A stretch of 64,000 bases of DNA from Thalassotalea loyana (GCF_030161435.1 NZ_BSSV01000007.1:62001-126000); one strand, 5' to 3'; positions 46,264 through 58,020 are shown, counted from the stretch's first letter. A program made the numbers and translations. Notes: generated by a model not told the origin, from the sequence alone.

Positions 46264-47304
46264 TTACCTTGAAAAATCTAACGACAGCTTATCTGTTACT
46301 TCACCATGAAAAACGCTAATGCAGACATCGGAAATTAGCAGCATATCGTCAAACTCGCTCGATGACTTTATTTGCTGATCCACGTCGGCAAGGCGCGATA
46401 GCGCGATGTAAACATTACTTAGTGAGGTATTGTTAATCGCTTGCTGATAGATGGGTTTGCGCTTATCCCAAATGCGATGATCTTTGCATAACTGATTGAA
46501 GTCGACACCTTGTGCCATTTGCTCATGCATTTGCGCAAGTTGACTAATCTCCTTATGCAATATCCATAACAACTGGCTGGCGTGAACACCGTCATGGCTC
46601 AAACTTTCAAGCATTAATAGCAGCTTTTTGAAGTTACCACTTAATAAAGTGTCAATGAGCTGAAACGGATTGAATTTTGCCTGCTTAATGGTGAGAGCTT
46701 CTACTTGTTCAATATCAAGCTGTTGATTTGGGTAGAGTAGGGCAAACTTTTCCAATTCTTGCGACATTGCAAGCAGGTTGCCTTCAAGGATTGTCACCAT
46801 ATACTGGTTGGCATCTGGCGTTAACGATAGGCCAAATTGTCTGGCTTGTTGCGTAAGCCATTGGCTTAAATGACGACCTTCTACGTCATAAATAGCTACA
46901 TAGATACCTTGTTTATCTAAACTTGTGAACCACTTCTTCTTGGTTACTCTGGTTTCAAGCTTATCACCATGGAGCAATAATAGATTATCAGGAGTTAGGT
47001 CATTGGCTACCTCAGTGAGCAACTTGCCACCTTGCTCTGAAATTTTGCCGTTAACTAACTCTATTTCAATCACTTTACGGCCAGAGAACAAGCTCATTGC
47101 ATAGTATTCATTATGAACCTCTTGCCAATCAAACGAGGCATCGGCGCTAAACTGAATAACTTCATCAAAACCTTGTGCTTTGGCTTGTTGTTTGATTTGC
47201 GCAAGGCTGTCTATTTTCTGCCAAGGCTCATCACCGAAAACCAAACAAACTAAGGGTAATCCTTGGCTAAGCGATTGCGATAGTTTGTTATGGTAGATGC
47301 GCAT
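46264..47304 (-). CDS. holA: DNA polymerase III delta subunit
   Basis: HolA opens the beta clamp within the clamp loader. 346 residues, with LVCLVFGDEPWQKIDSLAQI (part) at the start and the characteristic C-terminal helical collar, for example QLLWILHKEISQLAQM. It follows lptE by 2 nt. Confidence 0.94.
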   Translation of the reverse strand: MRIYHNKLSQSLSQGLPLVCLVFGDEPWQKIDSLAQIKQQAKAQGFDEVIQFSADASFDWQEVHNEYYAMSLFSGRKVIEIELVNGKISEQGGKLLTEVANDLTPDNLLLLHGDKLETRVTKKKWFTSLDKQGIYVAIYDVEGRHLSQWLTQQARQFGLSLTPDANQYMVTILEGNLLAMSQELEKFALLYPNQQLDIEQVEALTIKQAKFNPFQLIDTLLSGNFKKLLLMLESLSHDGVHASQLLWILHKEISQLAQMHEQMAQGVDFNQLCKDHRIWDKRKPIYQQAINNTSLSNVYIALSRLADVDQQIKSSSEFDDMLLISDVCISVFHGEVTDKLSLDFSR

Positions 47305-47306
47305 GC

Positions 47307-47831
47307 TTATTCACCGTTTACGTTGACTGACGCTAGTTCACGTAAAATACGTTCTGCAGCGGTTTTACGCATTTCGCTTAATAACAGGTTTAATTCTCGA
47401 GACTTTGCCAACGCAAAGTTAGGATCATCTTGGTATTCACGATACAAATCAAAACTAAAGTCTTGTACTTCTTGCTCAGGCACGATGATTTGATAGTTTA
47501 CCGTGTAAATGAGTTCGTATTCTGCAACTTGGCCGTTAGGAAATACCGATAGTGTCCGGCGGTTTAGTTGGTCACGTAAAATGCGTAATTCAGGCGTATT
47601 TGTCTTGGGTTTTTCCAATACCGAAACATCATTAATCGTTAGGTGCTGTTTTACTAAACGTGTTAATTCACCAAAATTATCTTCAGAGCTAATGTACAAG
47701 GTTTGTAGCTCTTGAGGAAGCAGATATTGGCCACGTAACTGAAAGCCACAGCTAGCGATAGAAAATATGAGCAAAAGTATGAAAAATAGCTTTGGCGATT
47801 GCTTTAATGGCATAGAGAATAACGTTGGCAT
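47307..47831 (-). CDS. lptE: LPS-assembly lipoprotein LptE
   Basis: LptE plugs the LptD barrel for LPS export. About 174 residues: hydrophobic signal (about 11-23) and a lipobox in SIASCGFQLRG, after which the family-typical QLRGQYLLPQELQTLY follows. I start at ATG 47831; the frame extends to a TTG at 47870, but that codon lies in the tail of the leuS terminator. AGGA is about 13 nt before the chosen start, a loose fit. Overlaps nothing; 2 nt to holA. Confidence 0.9.
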   Translation of the reverse strand: MPTLFSMPLKQSPKLFFILLLIFSIASCGFQLRGQYLLPQELQTLYISSEDNFGELTRLVKQHLTINDVSVLEKPKTNTPELRILRDQLNRRTLSVFPNGQVAEYELIYTVNYQIIVPEQEVQDFSFDLYREYQDDPNFALAKSRELNLLLSEMRKTAAERILRELASVNVNGE

Positions 47832-47865
47832 TTTAGAATTATTATCCTGAGTTATAGTTCTTATA

Positions 47866-47895
47866 AACAAAAAGGAGCGTATTAAACGCTCCTTT
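47866..47895 (-). terminator. Hairpin between leuS and lptE
   Basis: AAAGGAGCGT and ACGCTCCTTT (47871-47880 and 47886-47895) form a 10-bp perfect stem with a 5-nt loop and a T tract on the minus strand. It would end most leuS transcripts; lptE and the genes beyond then need read-through or an internal promoter. Confidence 0.85.
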
Positions 47896-47914
47896 ATCTT
47901 AGCTTATTTAATGC

Positions 47915-50545
<2,631 letters not shown>

Positions 50546-50692
50546 TTAAAAAACAACCAAAAATTACGGAATAAAAATATCGCGATAGAATACCTTATTT
50601 AGCGCATTAATTGCTAGCGACAATTACCCGACTACATCAAAAATTGTTGAACTATACTCAGAGGTATAAATGGAATCATAAGTGAGGTTGAA

Positions 50693-51178
50693 ATGGCTGA
50701 TTACAAAGAAAAGTTTGAGCAAGTAAATCAAAAACTCGCGGATTGGTTGCAAGATGTAAAAGAGCATGAACTAACGGACTTCATCGAAGTCATCAATAAA
50801 GCTAAAGAATACGTAAAAAAATCCGAAGAGATGTCGGAGCAAAAAGCAGATCAATTTATCGATAACTTGAAGTTTGACTTAAAAGAATTTCAAGCCAAAC
50901 AAAAACGCGATATCGACAACTCGCCTTCAGTTGATGTTTTCAACGAATCCTTGTGGCTTGCTCTGGAAAAAGTCACCGATAAATCTCAAGTGGAATGGGC
51001 TGAACTTCAAGAAGACTTTGAACATCAGGGCATTTATCAAAGTGGCGACTTTATTGGCTTTGGCGTGCTTGTTTGTAAGGAGTGCGGACATCCGCACCAC
51101 CATAGTCATTTTAGTGAAGTCGTCGATTGTCTAGAGTGTGGGCACTCGTCGTTCACCCGACAACCTCTAATGCCTTAG
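50693..51178 (+). CDS. ybeL: YbeL-family zinc-ribbon protein (DUF1451)
   Basis: 161 residues. The first two thirds are helical and charged, with a likely coiled coil (about 5-110). The end has a zinc ribbon with two CxxC pairs, CKECGH and CLECGH, and HPHHHSHF between. Function unknown; it often lies next to leuS divergently, as here. GAGG lies 6 nt before the ATG. Confidence 0.92.
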   Translation: MADYKEKFEQVNQKLADWLQDVKEHELTDFIEVINKAKEYVKKSEEMSEQKADQFIDNLKFDLKEFQAKQKRDIDNSPSVDVFNESLWLALEKVTDKSQVEWAELQEDFEHQGIYQSGDFIGFGVLVCKECGHPHHHSHFSEVVDCLECGHSSFTRQPLMP

Positions 51179-51468
51179 CTGTGTTTATTTGGCCTTTATT
51201 CTTTGTTAGTGTTCGTTCGCATAGTTGCATTATGCGTCACTCATACCGCCTCGACTAAAGACCAACTAACCGACAGCAAATATTTGTACTGGTAGCTTTG
51301 TTTTGTATAAACCGCTAAAAACTCTTTTCTAATATTGGAGCTTCGTAACACTCTGTTATCCCAAATATTTGAACTCTTTTCTTTTTTGCTATTATTGGCG
51401 TCAACACAGTACAATGGTGAAAGAATAACAATTGTCTGCCCTAACGTGGCACTTTTAAAGAGTTTTAT

Positions 51469-53862
51469 ATGCCTCAAACTGCTCAAATCAACAGGCTTAA
51501 TGCTGATCAACTAACTGCCTCAATTCCTGTTTCTATTTTTGATACGATTGATGATGATTCAATCAACGAACAATCATTTATCGGTCATGAACGTGCAAAG
51601 GAAGCATTAGAGTTCGGTCTTTCCATGCCTTCAGTAGGCTTTAATGTATTCGCCATGGGGGAGCATGGTACTGGCAGACAAACACTCATCAAACAAATGC
51701 TAAATCAGTTAGCTAAAGCACAGGCGACGCCTAGTGAGTGGTGTTATATCAATAACTTTGATGATGGCCATGCGCCGTTTTCTCTTTATTTAAACCCTGG
51801 TGAGGGTAAATTATTGGTGAGTCGTTTAAATACGTTTATCGACGATTTGATAGGTTTATTCCCTGAGATTTTTGATAACCCGGGTTATCAACGTCAAAAA
51901 TCTGCAATCGATCGTGCGTTTAATAAGCAATACGATGAAGCAATCGATTTAGTTGAACAGCATGCCTTTGAACAAGGGGTCGCGCTATACGAGGAAAAAG
52001 GTGAAGTTGGTTTTTCTCCTATGGTCGAAGGAAAACCGATTAACGACAAAGAGTTTGCATTGTTATCTGAACAGCAACGCGGTGACTTTTATCAAAAGTT
52101 GGCTGAACTCGAGCACTTTTTAGCGGAACAGTTATTGGAATTACCACTTTGGAAGCGCACATCAGCTGAAAAACAGCGTAAATTAAGATTTGATACAGCA
52201 AAACATAGCATTAAACCACTAATCAAAGAGATGGAGCATGAGTTTGCTAGTAACCTAGGCGTATTAAAGTATTTTAAGACGATTAAACAACATATCGTCG
52301 ACGAGGTTCTAGAAATCTTAGCTAATGAGTCTGTCGAAAACCGAGATGACAAAGAAGCAAGGAAATTAATGGTTGAAAGGTTTGTACCAAACCTCTTAGT
52401 AGATCGTGGAAAAGATCAAGGTGCGCCGGTTGTTTACGAGCAAAACCCAACATTTCAAAACTTGTTTGGTCAGGTTGATTTTGCTTCATTTCAAGGAGCG
52501 ACATATACCAGTTATCGTTTGATTCGCGCTGGTGCTCTGCACAAAGCAAATGGTGGATACTTGCTACTAGATGCTGAAAAACTATTAAACCAACCTATGG
52601 TGTGGTCTCGTTTGAAACTTGCGTTAAAAACAGGTCAAATTACGATTGAGAACCCTTACAGTGAGTTTTCGCCACCAAGCGTTTATAGCTTGCAGCCTGA
52701 AAAGATTCCGCTCAAGGTAAAAGTTGTTTTACTTGGCGAGCCTGACATTTACTACATGTTACAGGAGTACGATCAAGAGTTTACGGAGTTGTTCCGTGTA
52801 CTGGCTGATTTTGACCGTCATTTAACGCATGATGATAGTAATCTGCAAGCCTACGGCACGATTATTCGACAGCGAGCAAACAAACTAAATTACCCCAATG
52901 TAACGAATGAAGCTTTGGTGGAAATGGTCAGGTACGCACTGAGAAAAGCTGAGCATCAGTCAAAAATCTCAGCCAACATAGTTGTCGTCAATGATTTGCT
53001 TGATGAAGCCGTTTATCTCGCTCAAAAGGCAGGCGATACAGGGCAAATAACTGGAGATCATATTCAACAGGCTTTACATGCGAAAAAACGAAGAACAGGT
53101 CGTATTAGTGAAACTTGGCTAAGTGATATTAAAGAGCGCCAGGTACTCATATCAACGCAAGGTAAGCAAGTCGGTAAAGTTAATGGCTTAACTGTTTTAG
53201 AAATCGGTGAGAGCGTTTTCGGTACGCCTGCAAGAATTACCGCGACGGTCTATGCTGGTTCAAATGGTGTTACGGATATCGAACGAGAAGTTGATTTAGG
53301 TAAATCAATTCACTCAAAAGGTGTGATGTTGCTAACTGGCTATTTAGGCCACAAATACGGTAAAGACTTTCCTGTTTCAATATCTGCCAATATTGCAATT
53401 GAGCAGTCTTATGGTCATATCGACGGTGATAGTGCGTCTATGGCTGAGCTTTGTGCTTTAATCTCTGCTATTACGCAATTACCGATAGAGCAGGGAATCG
53501 CAATTACGGGTTCGATTAACCAGCATGGTGAAGTCCAGTCAATTGGTGGAGTAAATGAGAAGATTGAAGGCTTTTTTCAGCTTTGTAACGATCGTGGTTT
53601 AACTGGCTCACAAGGGGTCATTATTCCAAGAACTAATATGATGAACTTGATGCTTAATAATGAGGTGATATCAGCCGTTGAACAGGGCAAGTTTAATATT
53701 TATGCCGTTGAAGATATTGATCAGGCTTTGGCTATCTTAATGTCTACTGCAGCTGGGGAAATGAACTCAACGCGTCGTTACCCACGTAAATCTATTCATG
53801 GTTTGGCTTTAGATAAATTAAAGCAATTTGCTGATATTCTAGAAGGTGGCGACGAAGAATAG
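51469..53862 (+). CDS. Lon-family ATP-dependent protease (YcbZ/LonB-like)
   Basis: 797 residues. An AAA+ module occupies the first part (IGHERAKEALEFGLSMPS, then P-loop-like MGEHGTGRQTL, where the usual Lys is Arg). An insertion of about 250 helical residues follows, then the rest of the ATPase, and a C-terminal S16 protease domain (about 560-790). The Ser is in GDSASMAEL and the Lys in GGVNEKIEGFFQLC, the Lon catalytic dyad. This matches long YcbZ-type Lon relatives of marine gammaproteobacteria; substrates are unknown. It stands alone before a terminator. Confidence 0.9.
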   Translation: MPQTAQINRLNADQLTASIPVSIFDTIDDDSINEQSFIGHERAKEALEFGLSMPSVGFNVFAMGEHGTGRQTLIKQMLNQLAKAQATPSEWCYINNFDDGHAPFSLYLNPGEGKLLVSRLNTFIDDLIGLFPEIFDNPGYQRQKSAIDRAFNKQYDEAIDLVEQHAFEQGVALYEEKGEVGFSPMVEGKPINDKEFALLSEQQRGDFYQKLAELEHFLAEQLLELPLWKRTSAEKQRKLRFDTAKHSIKPLIKEMEHEFASNLGVLKYFKTIKQHIVDEVLEILANESVENRDDKEARKLMVERFVPNLLVDRGKDQGAPVVYEQNPTFQNLFGQVDFASFQGATYTSYRLIRAGALHKANGGYLLLDAEKLLNQPMVWSRLKLALKTGQITIENPYSEFSPPSVYSLQPEKIPLKVKVVLLGEPDIYYMLQEYDQEFTELFRVLADFDRHLTHDDSNLQAYGTIIRQRANKLNYPNVTNEALVEMVRYALRKAEHQSKISANIVVVNDLLDEAVYLAQKAGDTGQITGDHIQQALHAKKRRTGRISETWLSDIKERQVLISTQGKQVGKVNGLTVLEIGESVFGTPARITATVYAGSNGVTDIEREVDLGKSIHSKGVMLLTGYLGHKYGKDFPVSISANIAIEQSYGHIDGDSASMAELCALISAITQLPIEQGIAITGSINQHGEVQSIGGVNEKIEGFFQLCNDRGLTGSQGVIIPRTNMMNLMLNNEVISAVEQGKFNIYAVEDIDQALAILMSTAAGEMNSTRRYPRKSIHGLALDKLKQFADILEGGDEE

Positions 53863-53888
53863 CTCACTCAAGCGTTAAAGAATTTTGT

Positions 53889-53917
53889 AAAGCCAGTGTT
53901 AATACACTGGCTTTTTT
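53889..53917 (+). terminator. Terminator of the Lon-like gene
   Basis: AAGCCAGTG (53890-53898) pairs with CACTGGCTT (53905-53913), followed by six Ts. Confidence 0.9.
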
Positions 53918-54070
53918 GATGTTTTTCTCGCTAATTTGGCGAATTTACTTGCAATATTTTTAAATGTAAGTATGATTCGCGCTCCTAATTACCGGTCAGC
54001 AAATAATCAACTGGCGAAATAGGGTAATTAGAATTTTCATTGGGGTTATATCCGCCAAATAGACTGTTCC

Positions 54071-54161
54071 ACTAATCAATTCCGTGATTAGTTATGATCC
54101 GCGAGGTCTTCAAGGTGGTTTCCTCTTAGGTTTACGCAGGAATATCCTGCCTTGAGAAGAC
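54071..54161 (+). promoter_or_regulatory. Structured 5' leader of deaD
   Basis: Three stems can form. ACTAATCA/TGATTAGT (54071-54092) and GCAGGA/TCCTGC (54136-54150) are simple hairpins. In addition GTCTTCAAGG (54106-54115) can pair with CCTT-GA-GAAGAC (54150-54161; ten pairs and a 2-nt bulge). The last stem covers GAGAAG, the only ribosome site for the ATG at 54167. The leader may thus control translation of this cold-shock helicase by temperature or by the helicase itself. E. coli csdA also has a long leader. Confidence 0.5.
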
Positions 54162-54166
54162 AATTT

Positions 54167-55930
54167 ATGACTGAATCAAACAATGCTCAAGTGAGCTTTG
54201 ACGCTTTAGGCTTGCCTGAAGTTTTATCATCTGCTTTAAAAACGATGGGTTTCGAGAATCCTACACCGATTCAAGCGATGACAATTCCACCATTATTAAC
54301 TGGTAAAGATGTACTTGGTGAAGCACAAACAGGTACTGGTAAAACAGCTGCATTCGGTTTACCAGCACTTGCTAATATTGATACGTCAATTCGCAAACCA
54401 CAAATGTTAGTCATTGCACCAACACGTGAATTGGCGATCCAAGTATCAGAAGCGATTGAGCAGTTTGCTAAAAACATGAAAGGCTTGCGCGTTGCAACGG
54501 TGTACGGCGGTCAATCTTACGGCCCTCAATTTGCGCAAATCGAACGTGGTGCTCAAGTGATTGTTGGTACGCCAGGTCGTATGATGGATCATTTACGTCG
54601 TAAAAGCTTAAAGTTAGATAATGTTAAGTTCTGTGCTTTAGATGAAGCTGATGAAATGCTGAACATGGGCTTTTTAGAAGATATTGAGTGGATCTTAGAT
54701 CACTTAAGCGAAGAGACTCAAATGGCATTATTCTCAGCAACTATGCCGCCACAAATTCGCAAAATCGCTAACCGTTTCTTAAAAGATCCTGAGCATTTAC
54801 GCGTTGCACCAGTTAAGAAAGTAAAAGCTAACATCACTCAGTTAGTTTGGAAAGTGAGTGTATTAAACAAGAAAACAGCATTAGAGCGTGTTTCTGAAGT
54901 ATTAGACTACAAAGCGATGATCGTATTCGTACGAACGCGTAACGATACGGTTGAAGTTGCAGAGCACCTTGAATCAAAAGGCTTTGCTGCTGCCGCTATC
55001 AATGGTGACATGAACCAAGCACAACGTGAACGTACCGTTGACCAATTACGTAACGGCACACTAAAAATCTTAGTTGCGACAGACGTTGTAGCGCGTGGTT
55101 TAGATATTCCGAGCATTGATCTTGTTGTTAACTACGATTTACCAGACGATAACGAAGTATATGTTCACCGTATCGGCCGTACAGGGCGTGCTGGTCGTGA
55201 AGGTACTTCTATTTCATTCATGCGTCCACGCGAAATGTTCCGTATTCGTCATTACGAGCGTTTAACGTCAGGCAAAGTTGAAGACTTTGAGTTACCTACA
55301 ATTCAAGAAATTGGTAAGTCACGTATTGAACGTACAAAACAAGAGTTACTTGACGTTTTAGCCAATAATGACATTGCTCAGATGATGGAAATCGTTGAGA
55401 AAATGGCTGAAGAGTCAGAAATGTCGGTTGAGCATTTAGCTGCTGCGTTATTACACCTTAAGCAAGTTAAATTACCACTTTGCCCGAAAGAAGATCCTAA
55501 ACCACGTCGTGAAGCGCGTGATAGAGATGATAGAGGTGGACGTCGTGACGCGCGTCGTGGTGACAGAGATAATCGTGGCGATCGTGGTGAACGCGGTCAG
55601 CGCAAGCCTAAAGCAGTGCGAAGCGATGTCGATTGGCAGGCATACCGCCTAGAAGTAGGTAAAGAGCATGGTGCTAAGCCAGGTGATATTGTTGGTGCAA
55701 TTGCGAACGAAATTTCACTTGATAGTAGCTACATCGGTCAAATTAACTTATTTGAGCGTCATAGCATCGTTCAATTGCCGAAGAACATGCCAAGTAATAT
55801 CTACAAGAAATTGAAAGGTGTTCGTGTTCGTCGTCAGCAAATAGATATTTCATTATCTGATGCACCTGTGGTAACACAAAAACGTAAGCCACGCGGTGAA
55901 CGCGGTGATAGACAACGCCGATACAACTAA
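54167..55930 (+). CDS. deaD: DEAD-box ATP-dependent RNA helicase DeaD (CsdA)
   Basis: 587 residues. Motif I is AQTGTGKTA, motif II is DEAD in ALDEADEML, motif III is SAT, and motif VI is HRIGRTGRAGR. The long C-terminal part has an RGG/RD-rich stretch (about 440-495, such as RDRDDRGGRRDARRGDRDN in part) and a DbpA-type RNA-binding fold (about 500-570). This fits CsdA, a helicase for 50S assembly and mRNA decay in the cold. I start at ATG 54167 (MTESNN); an ATG five codons upstream lies inside the leader stem. It has a long leader and its own terminator. Confidence 0.96.
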   Translation: MTESNNAQVSFDALGLPEVLSSALKTMGFENPTPIQAMTIPPLLTGKDVLGEAQTGTGKTAAFGLPALANIDTSIRKPQMLVIAPTRELAIQVSEAIEQFAKNMKGLRVATVYGGQSYGPQFAQIERGAQVIVGTPGRMMDHLRRKSLKLDNVKFCALDEADEMLNMGFLEDIEWILDHLSEETQMALFSATMPPQIRKIANRFLKDPEHLRVAPVKKVKANITQLVWKVSVLNKKTALERVSEVLDYKAMIVFVRTRNDTVEVAEHLESKGFAAAAINGDMNQAQRERTVDQLRNGTLKILVATDVVARGLDIPSIDLVVNYDLPDDNEVYVHRIGRTGRAGREGTSISFMRPREMFRIRHYERLTSGKVEDFELPTIQEIGKSRIERTKQELLDVLANNDIAQMMEIVEKMAEESEMSVEHLAAALLHLKQVKLPLCPKEDPKPRREARDRDDRGGRRDARRGDRDNRGDRGERGQRKPKAVRSDVDWQAYRLEVGKEHGAKPGDIVGAIANEISLDSSYIGQINLFERHSIVQLPKNMPSNIYKKLKGVRVRRQQIDISLSDAPVVTQKRKPRGERGDRQRRYN

Positions 55931-55953
55931 TTTCTTGTAATAGTCACAAGTTT

Positions 55954-55980
55954 AAAAAGGAGCTGCAAGGCTCCTTTTTT
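55954..55980 (+). terminator. deaD terminator
   Basis: AAAAAGGAGC (55954-55963) pairs with GCTCCTTTTT (55970-55979), loop TGCAAG, with a T run. Confidence 0.9.
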
Positions 55981-56019
55981 GATCTTAACTCTTGGCTTTT
56001 TCTAGTGCCTTTAGATTGG

Positions 56020-56037
56020 TGTATAAATAAGTTTACA
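56020..56037. promoter_or_regulatory. TyrR/PhhR-type box, distal
   Basis: TGTATA-AATAAG-TTTACA fits the consensus TGTAAA-N6-TTTACA with one mismatch. It lies about 168 bp before hppD. Confidence 0.6.
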
Positions 56038-56097
56038 ACCCTGTTGTAGGCATTGTAGTGCCTAGCGAGGACTTGTTTAAAATTTAGTAGAGATACA

Positions 56098-56115
56098 TGT
56101 AAATTTTGTTATACA
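56098..56115. promoter_or_regulatory. TyrR/PhhR-type box, proximal
   Basis: TGTAAA-TTTTGT-TATACA fits the same consensus with one mismatch, 78 bp after the first box and about 90 bp before hppD. Two boxes before a tyrosine-degradation gene argue for aromatic-amino-acid control. Confidence 0.6.
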
Positions 56116-56204
56116 AATCAGGTTTTAGGGCTCTGCCGCCTAAGGCTTTTGCTTCTCGGCAATCCTGTTAATAATGCAACTATAATTATTATTAGGAAAA
56201 AGAT

Positions 56205-57248
56205 ATGACGACAGTGAATAACCCTTTAAAACTTTGTGGTATTGAATTTACCGAGTATGCGACTCCAGACAGCGATTACATGGAGAAGGTATTTTATGGT
56301 TTTGGTTTCTCTAAAACGAAAAAGTTAAAAGGCCGTGATGTTGAGTACTTCAGTCAAAACGACATTCACTTCTTACTAAATAAAGAACAAAAAGGCTTTT
56401 CACAAGAGTTTGCTAAGTCACATGGCCCTGCTATTTGTTCTATGGGCTGGCGCGTAGAAGATGCTCAGTTTGCGTTTGAGCAAGCGATTGAGCGTGGTGC
56501 TAAGTCAGCAATGGAAGCAGAAAATAAATTACCTTACCCAGCAATCTACGGTATTGGCGATAGTTTAATTTACTTTGTTGACAAGTTTGGTGACAAAGGT
56601 TCGATTTACAACGATGATTTTGAAGACTTAGCTGAACCTGTTGTTAACAAGGACAAAGGCTTCTTGCGTGTTGACCACCTGACTAACAATGTTTACCAAG
56701 GCACAATGGAGAAGTGGGCAAACTTCTATAAAGATGTATTTGGTTTTTCAGAAGTTCGATACTTTGATATCAAAGGTGAGAAAACTGCATTAGTTTCTTA
56801 TGCACTTCAGTCTCCTTGTGGCTTATTCTCTATTCCAATTAATGAAGGTAAAGGTACGAACAATAACCAAATCGATGAGTACTTAGATGAATACAATGGC
56901 CCAGGTGTTCAGCATTTAGCGTTCATTACTGACGACTTAGTGGGGTCGTTAGATCAAATCGATAAAGATATTATCGATACGTTAAACATCGTGCCAGAGT
57001 ACTACGACGATGTATTCGACCGTATCCCTTGGGTTAAAGAAGATAAAAAACGTATCCAAGATCACCAAATCCTGGTTGATAGCCAAAAAGAAAATAGTTA
57101 TCTACTACAGATTTTCACGAAAAACATCTTTGGCCCAATCTTCATTGAGATGATCCAACGTGTAGACGACAAAGGCTTTGGTGAAGGTAACTTTACTGCA
57201 TTATTCAAGTCTATTGAGTTAAACCAAATGGAGCGTGGTGTTTTATAA
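56205..57248 (+). CDS. hppD: 4-hydroxyphenylpyruvate dioxygenase
   Basis: HppD converts 4-hydroxyphenylpyruvate to homogentisate in tyrosine catabolism, and also feeds pyomelanin formation where homogentisate is not degraded. 347 residues in two vicinal-oxygen-chelate domains. The iron ligands are the His in VDHLTNNV, the His in GVQHLAFIT and the Glu in FIEMIQR. Other marks are SPCGLFSIPINEG and FGEGNFTALFKSIE. AGGAAAAAG lies before the ATG. No hmgA follows; a terminator does. Two TyrR-type boxes precede it. Confidence 0.97.
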   Translation: MTTVNNPLKLCGIEFTEYATPDSDYMEKVFYGFGFSKTKKLKGRDVEYFSQNDIHFLLNKEQKGFSQEFAKSHGPAICSMGWRVEDAQFAFEQAIERGAKSAMEAENKLPYPAIYGIGDSLIYFVDKFGDKGSIYNDDFEDLAEPVVNKDKGFLRVDHLTNNVYQGTMEKWANFYKDVFGFSEVRYFDIKGEKTALVSYALQSPCGLFSIPINEGKGTNNNQIDEYLDEYNGPGVQHLAFITDDLVGSLDQIDKDIIDTLNIVPEYYDDVFDRIPWVKEDKKRIQDHQILVDSQKENSYLLQIFTKNIFGPIFIEMIQRVDDKGFGEGNFTALFKSIELNQMERGVL

Positions 57249-57270
57249 CAAAATACCCACATTGCTTTAT

Positions 57271-57306
57271 AAAAGGGTCAGCGTTATTAAACGCTGACCC
57301 TTTTTT
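57271..57306 (+). terminator. hppD terminator
   Basis: AAAAGGGTCAGCGTT pairs with AACGCTGACCCTTTT around a short ATTA-containing loop, followed by more Ts. Confidence 0.93.
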
Positions 57307-57382
57307 GTTATTTTATATTGTTGGTTTGGGACATAAAGGTTTGATAAAATTGACGCATTAAGTGGATTTTAGGTAAATAGTT

Positions 57383-57661
57383 ATGGCGACAGCATGTGCA
57401 CGACATATTTTGGTTAAAACGCAACAGCAAGCGTTAGATATAAAAAAACAACTAGATAAAGGTGCTGATTTCGGTACGTTAGCTAAGAAATTCTCAACAT
57501 GCCCATCAAAGAAGAAAGGGGGAGACTTGGGAGAATTTCGTCGAGGTCAAATGGTCAAAGCGTTTGACGATGTTGTATTTAAAAAAGAGGTTTTAAAAGT
57601 GCATGGCCCCGTAAAAACAAAATTTGGCTTTCACTTAATTCAAACGATCTATCGTAATTAA
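57383..57661 (+). CDS. ppiC: Parvulin-type peptidyl-prolyl isomerase
   Basis: 92 residues, the size of E. coli Ppi[20 protein letters not shown] (part), the [26 protein letters not shown] core and [13 protein letters not shown] are parvulin signatures. Stand-alone cytoplasmic enzyme without signal peptide. Its stop overlaps the stop of the DUF2897 gene on the other strand by 3 nt. Confidence 0.95.
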   Translation: MATACARHILVKTQQQALDIKKQLDKGADFGTLAKKFSTCPSKKKGGDLGEFRRGQMVKAFDDVVFKKEVLKVHGPVKTKFGFHLIQTIYRN

Positions 57662-57825
57662 TCGTCTTTACTCTCTTCGGCTTCAAGTGCCTTTTTACGT
57701 GCTTCAACTTTGGCTTTCTGCTCATCAGTTAAATGAAACTTAGTCGCTGACTGTTTGAGCAGTAGAACCCCACTCACGACGGTTCCCAGTACAATAACGA
57801 TTAGTATTATTTCTTGCCAACTCAT
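57658..57825 (-). CDS. DUF2897-like membrane microprotein (55 residues)
   Basis: An ATG at 57825 opens 55 codons. One hydrophobic helix ([19 protein letters not shown], about 4-23) is followed by LLKQSATKF and a charged, helical tail rich in Lys, Ala and Glu ([15 protein letters not shown]). Short proteins with a helix then LLK(Q/R)(S/T)A are typical of DUF2897 in Alteromonadales. GAGAG lies 5 nt before the ATG. It is convergent with ppiC. Function unknown. Confidence 0.7.
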   Translation of the reverse strand: MSWQEIILIVIVLGTVVSGVLLLKQSATKFHLTDEQKAKVEARKKALEAEESKDD

Positions 57826-58020
57826 TTTGCTCTCTCGTTTAGGTTACTTTTTATGCGTTTGTGATACGTAAGTTTGAAAATTAAAAAAAACACGAACTCA
57901 ATGATAATTATTGATAGCAATATCGATATATTGCGTGTAACGTATTTCCCATAACGATAATAAAATCTGATTATATGTCTAAATCAGGTTACAAAACTAT
58001 ATCTTTCAGCAGGGTGAACT

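Noticed and set aside
51241-51510. 89-codon minus-strand frame between ybeL and the Lon-like gene
   Set aside because: It runs into the start of the Lon-like gene, has no ribosome site, and would occupy the promoter region.
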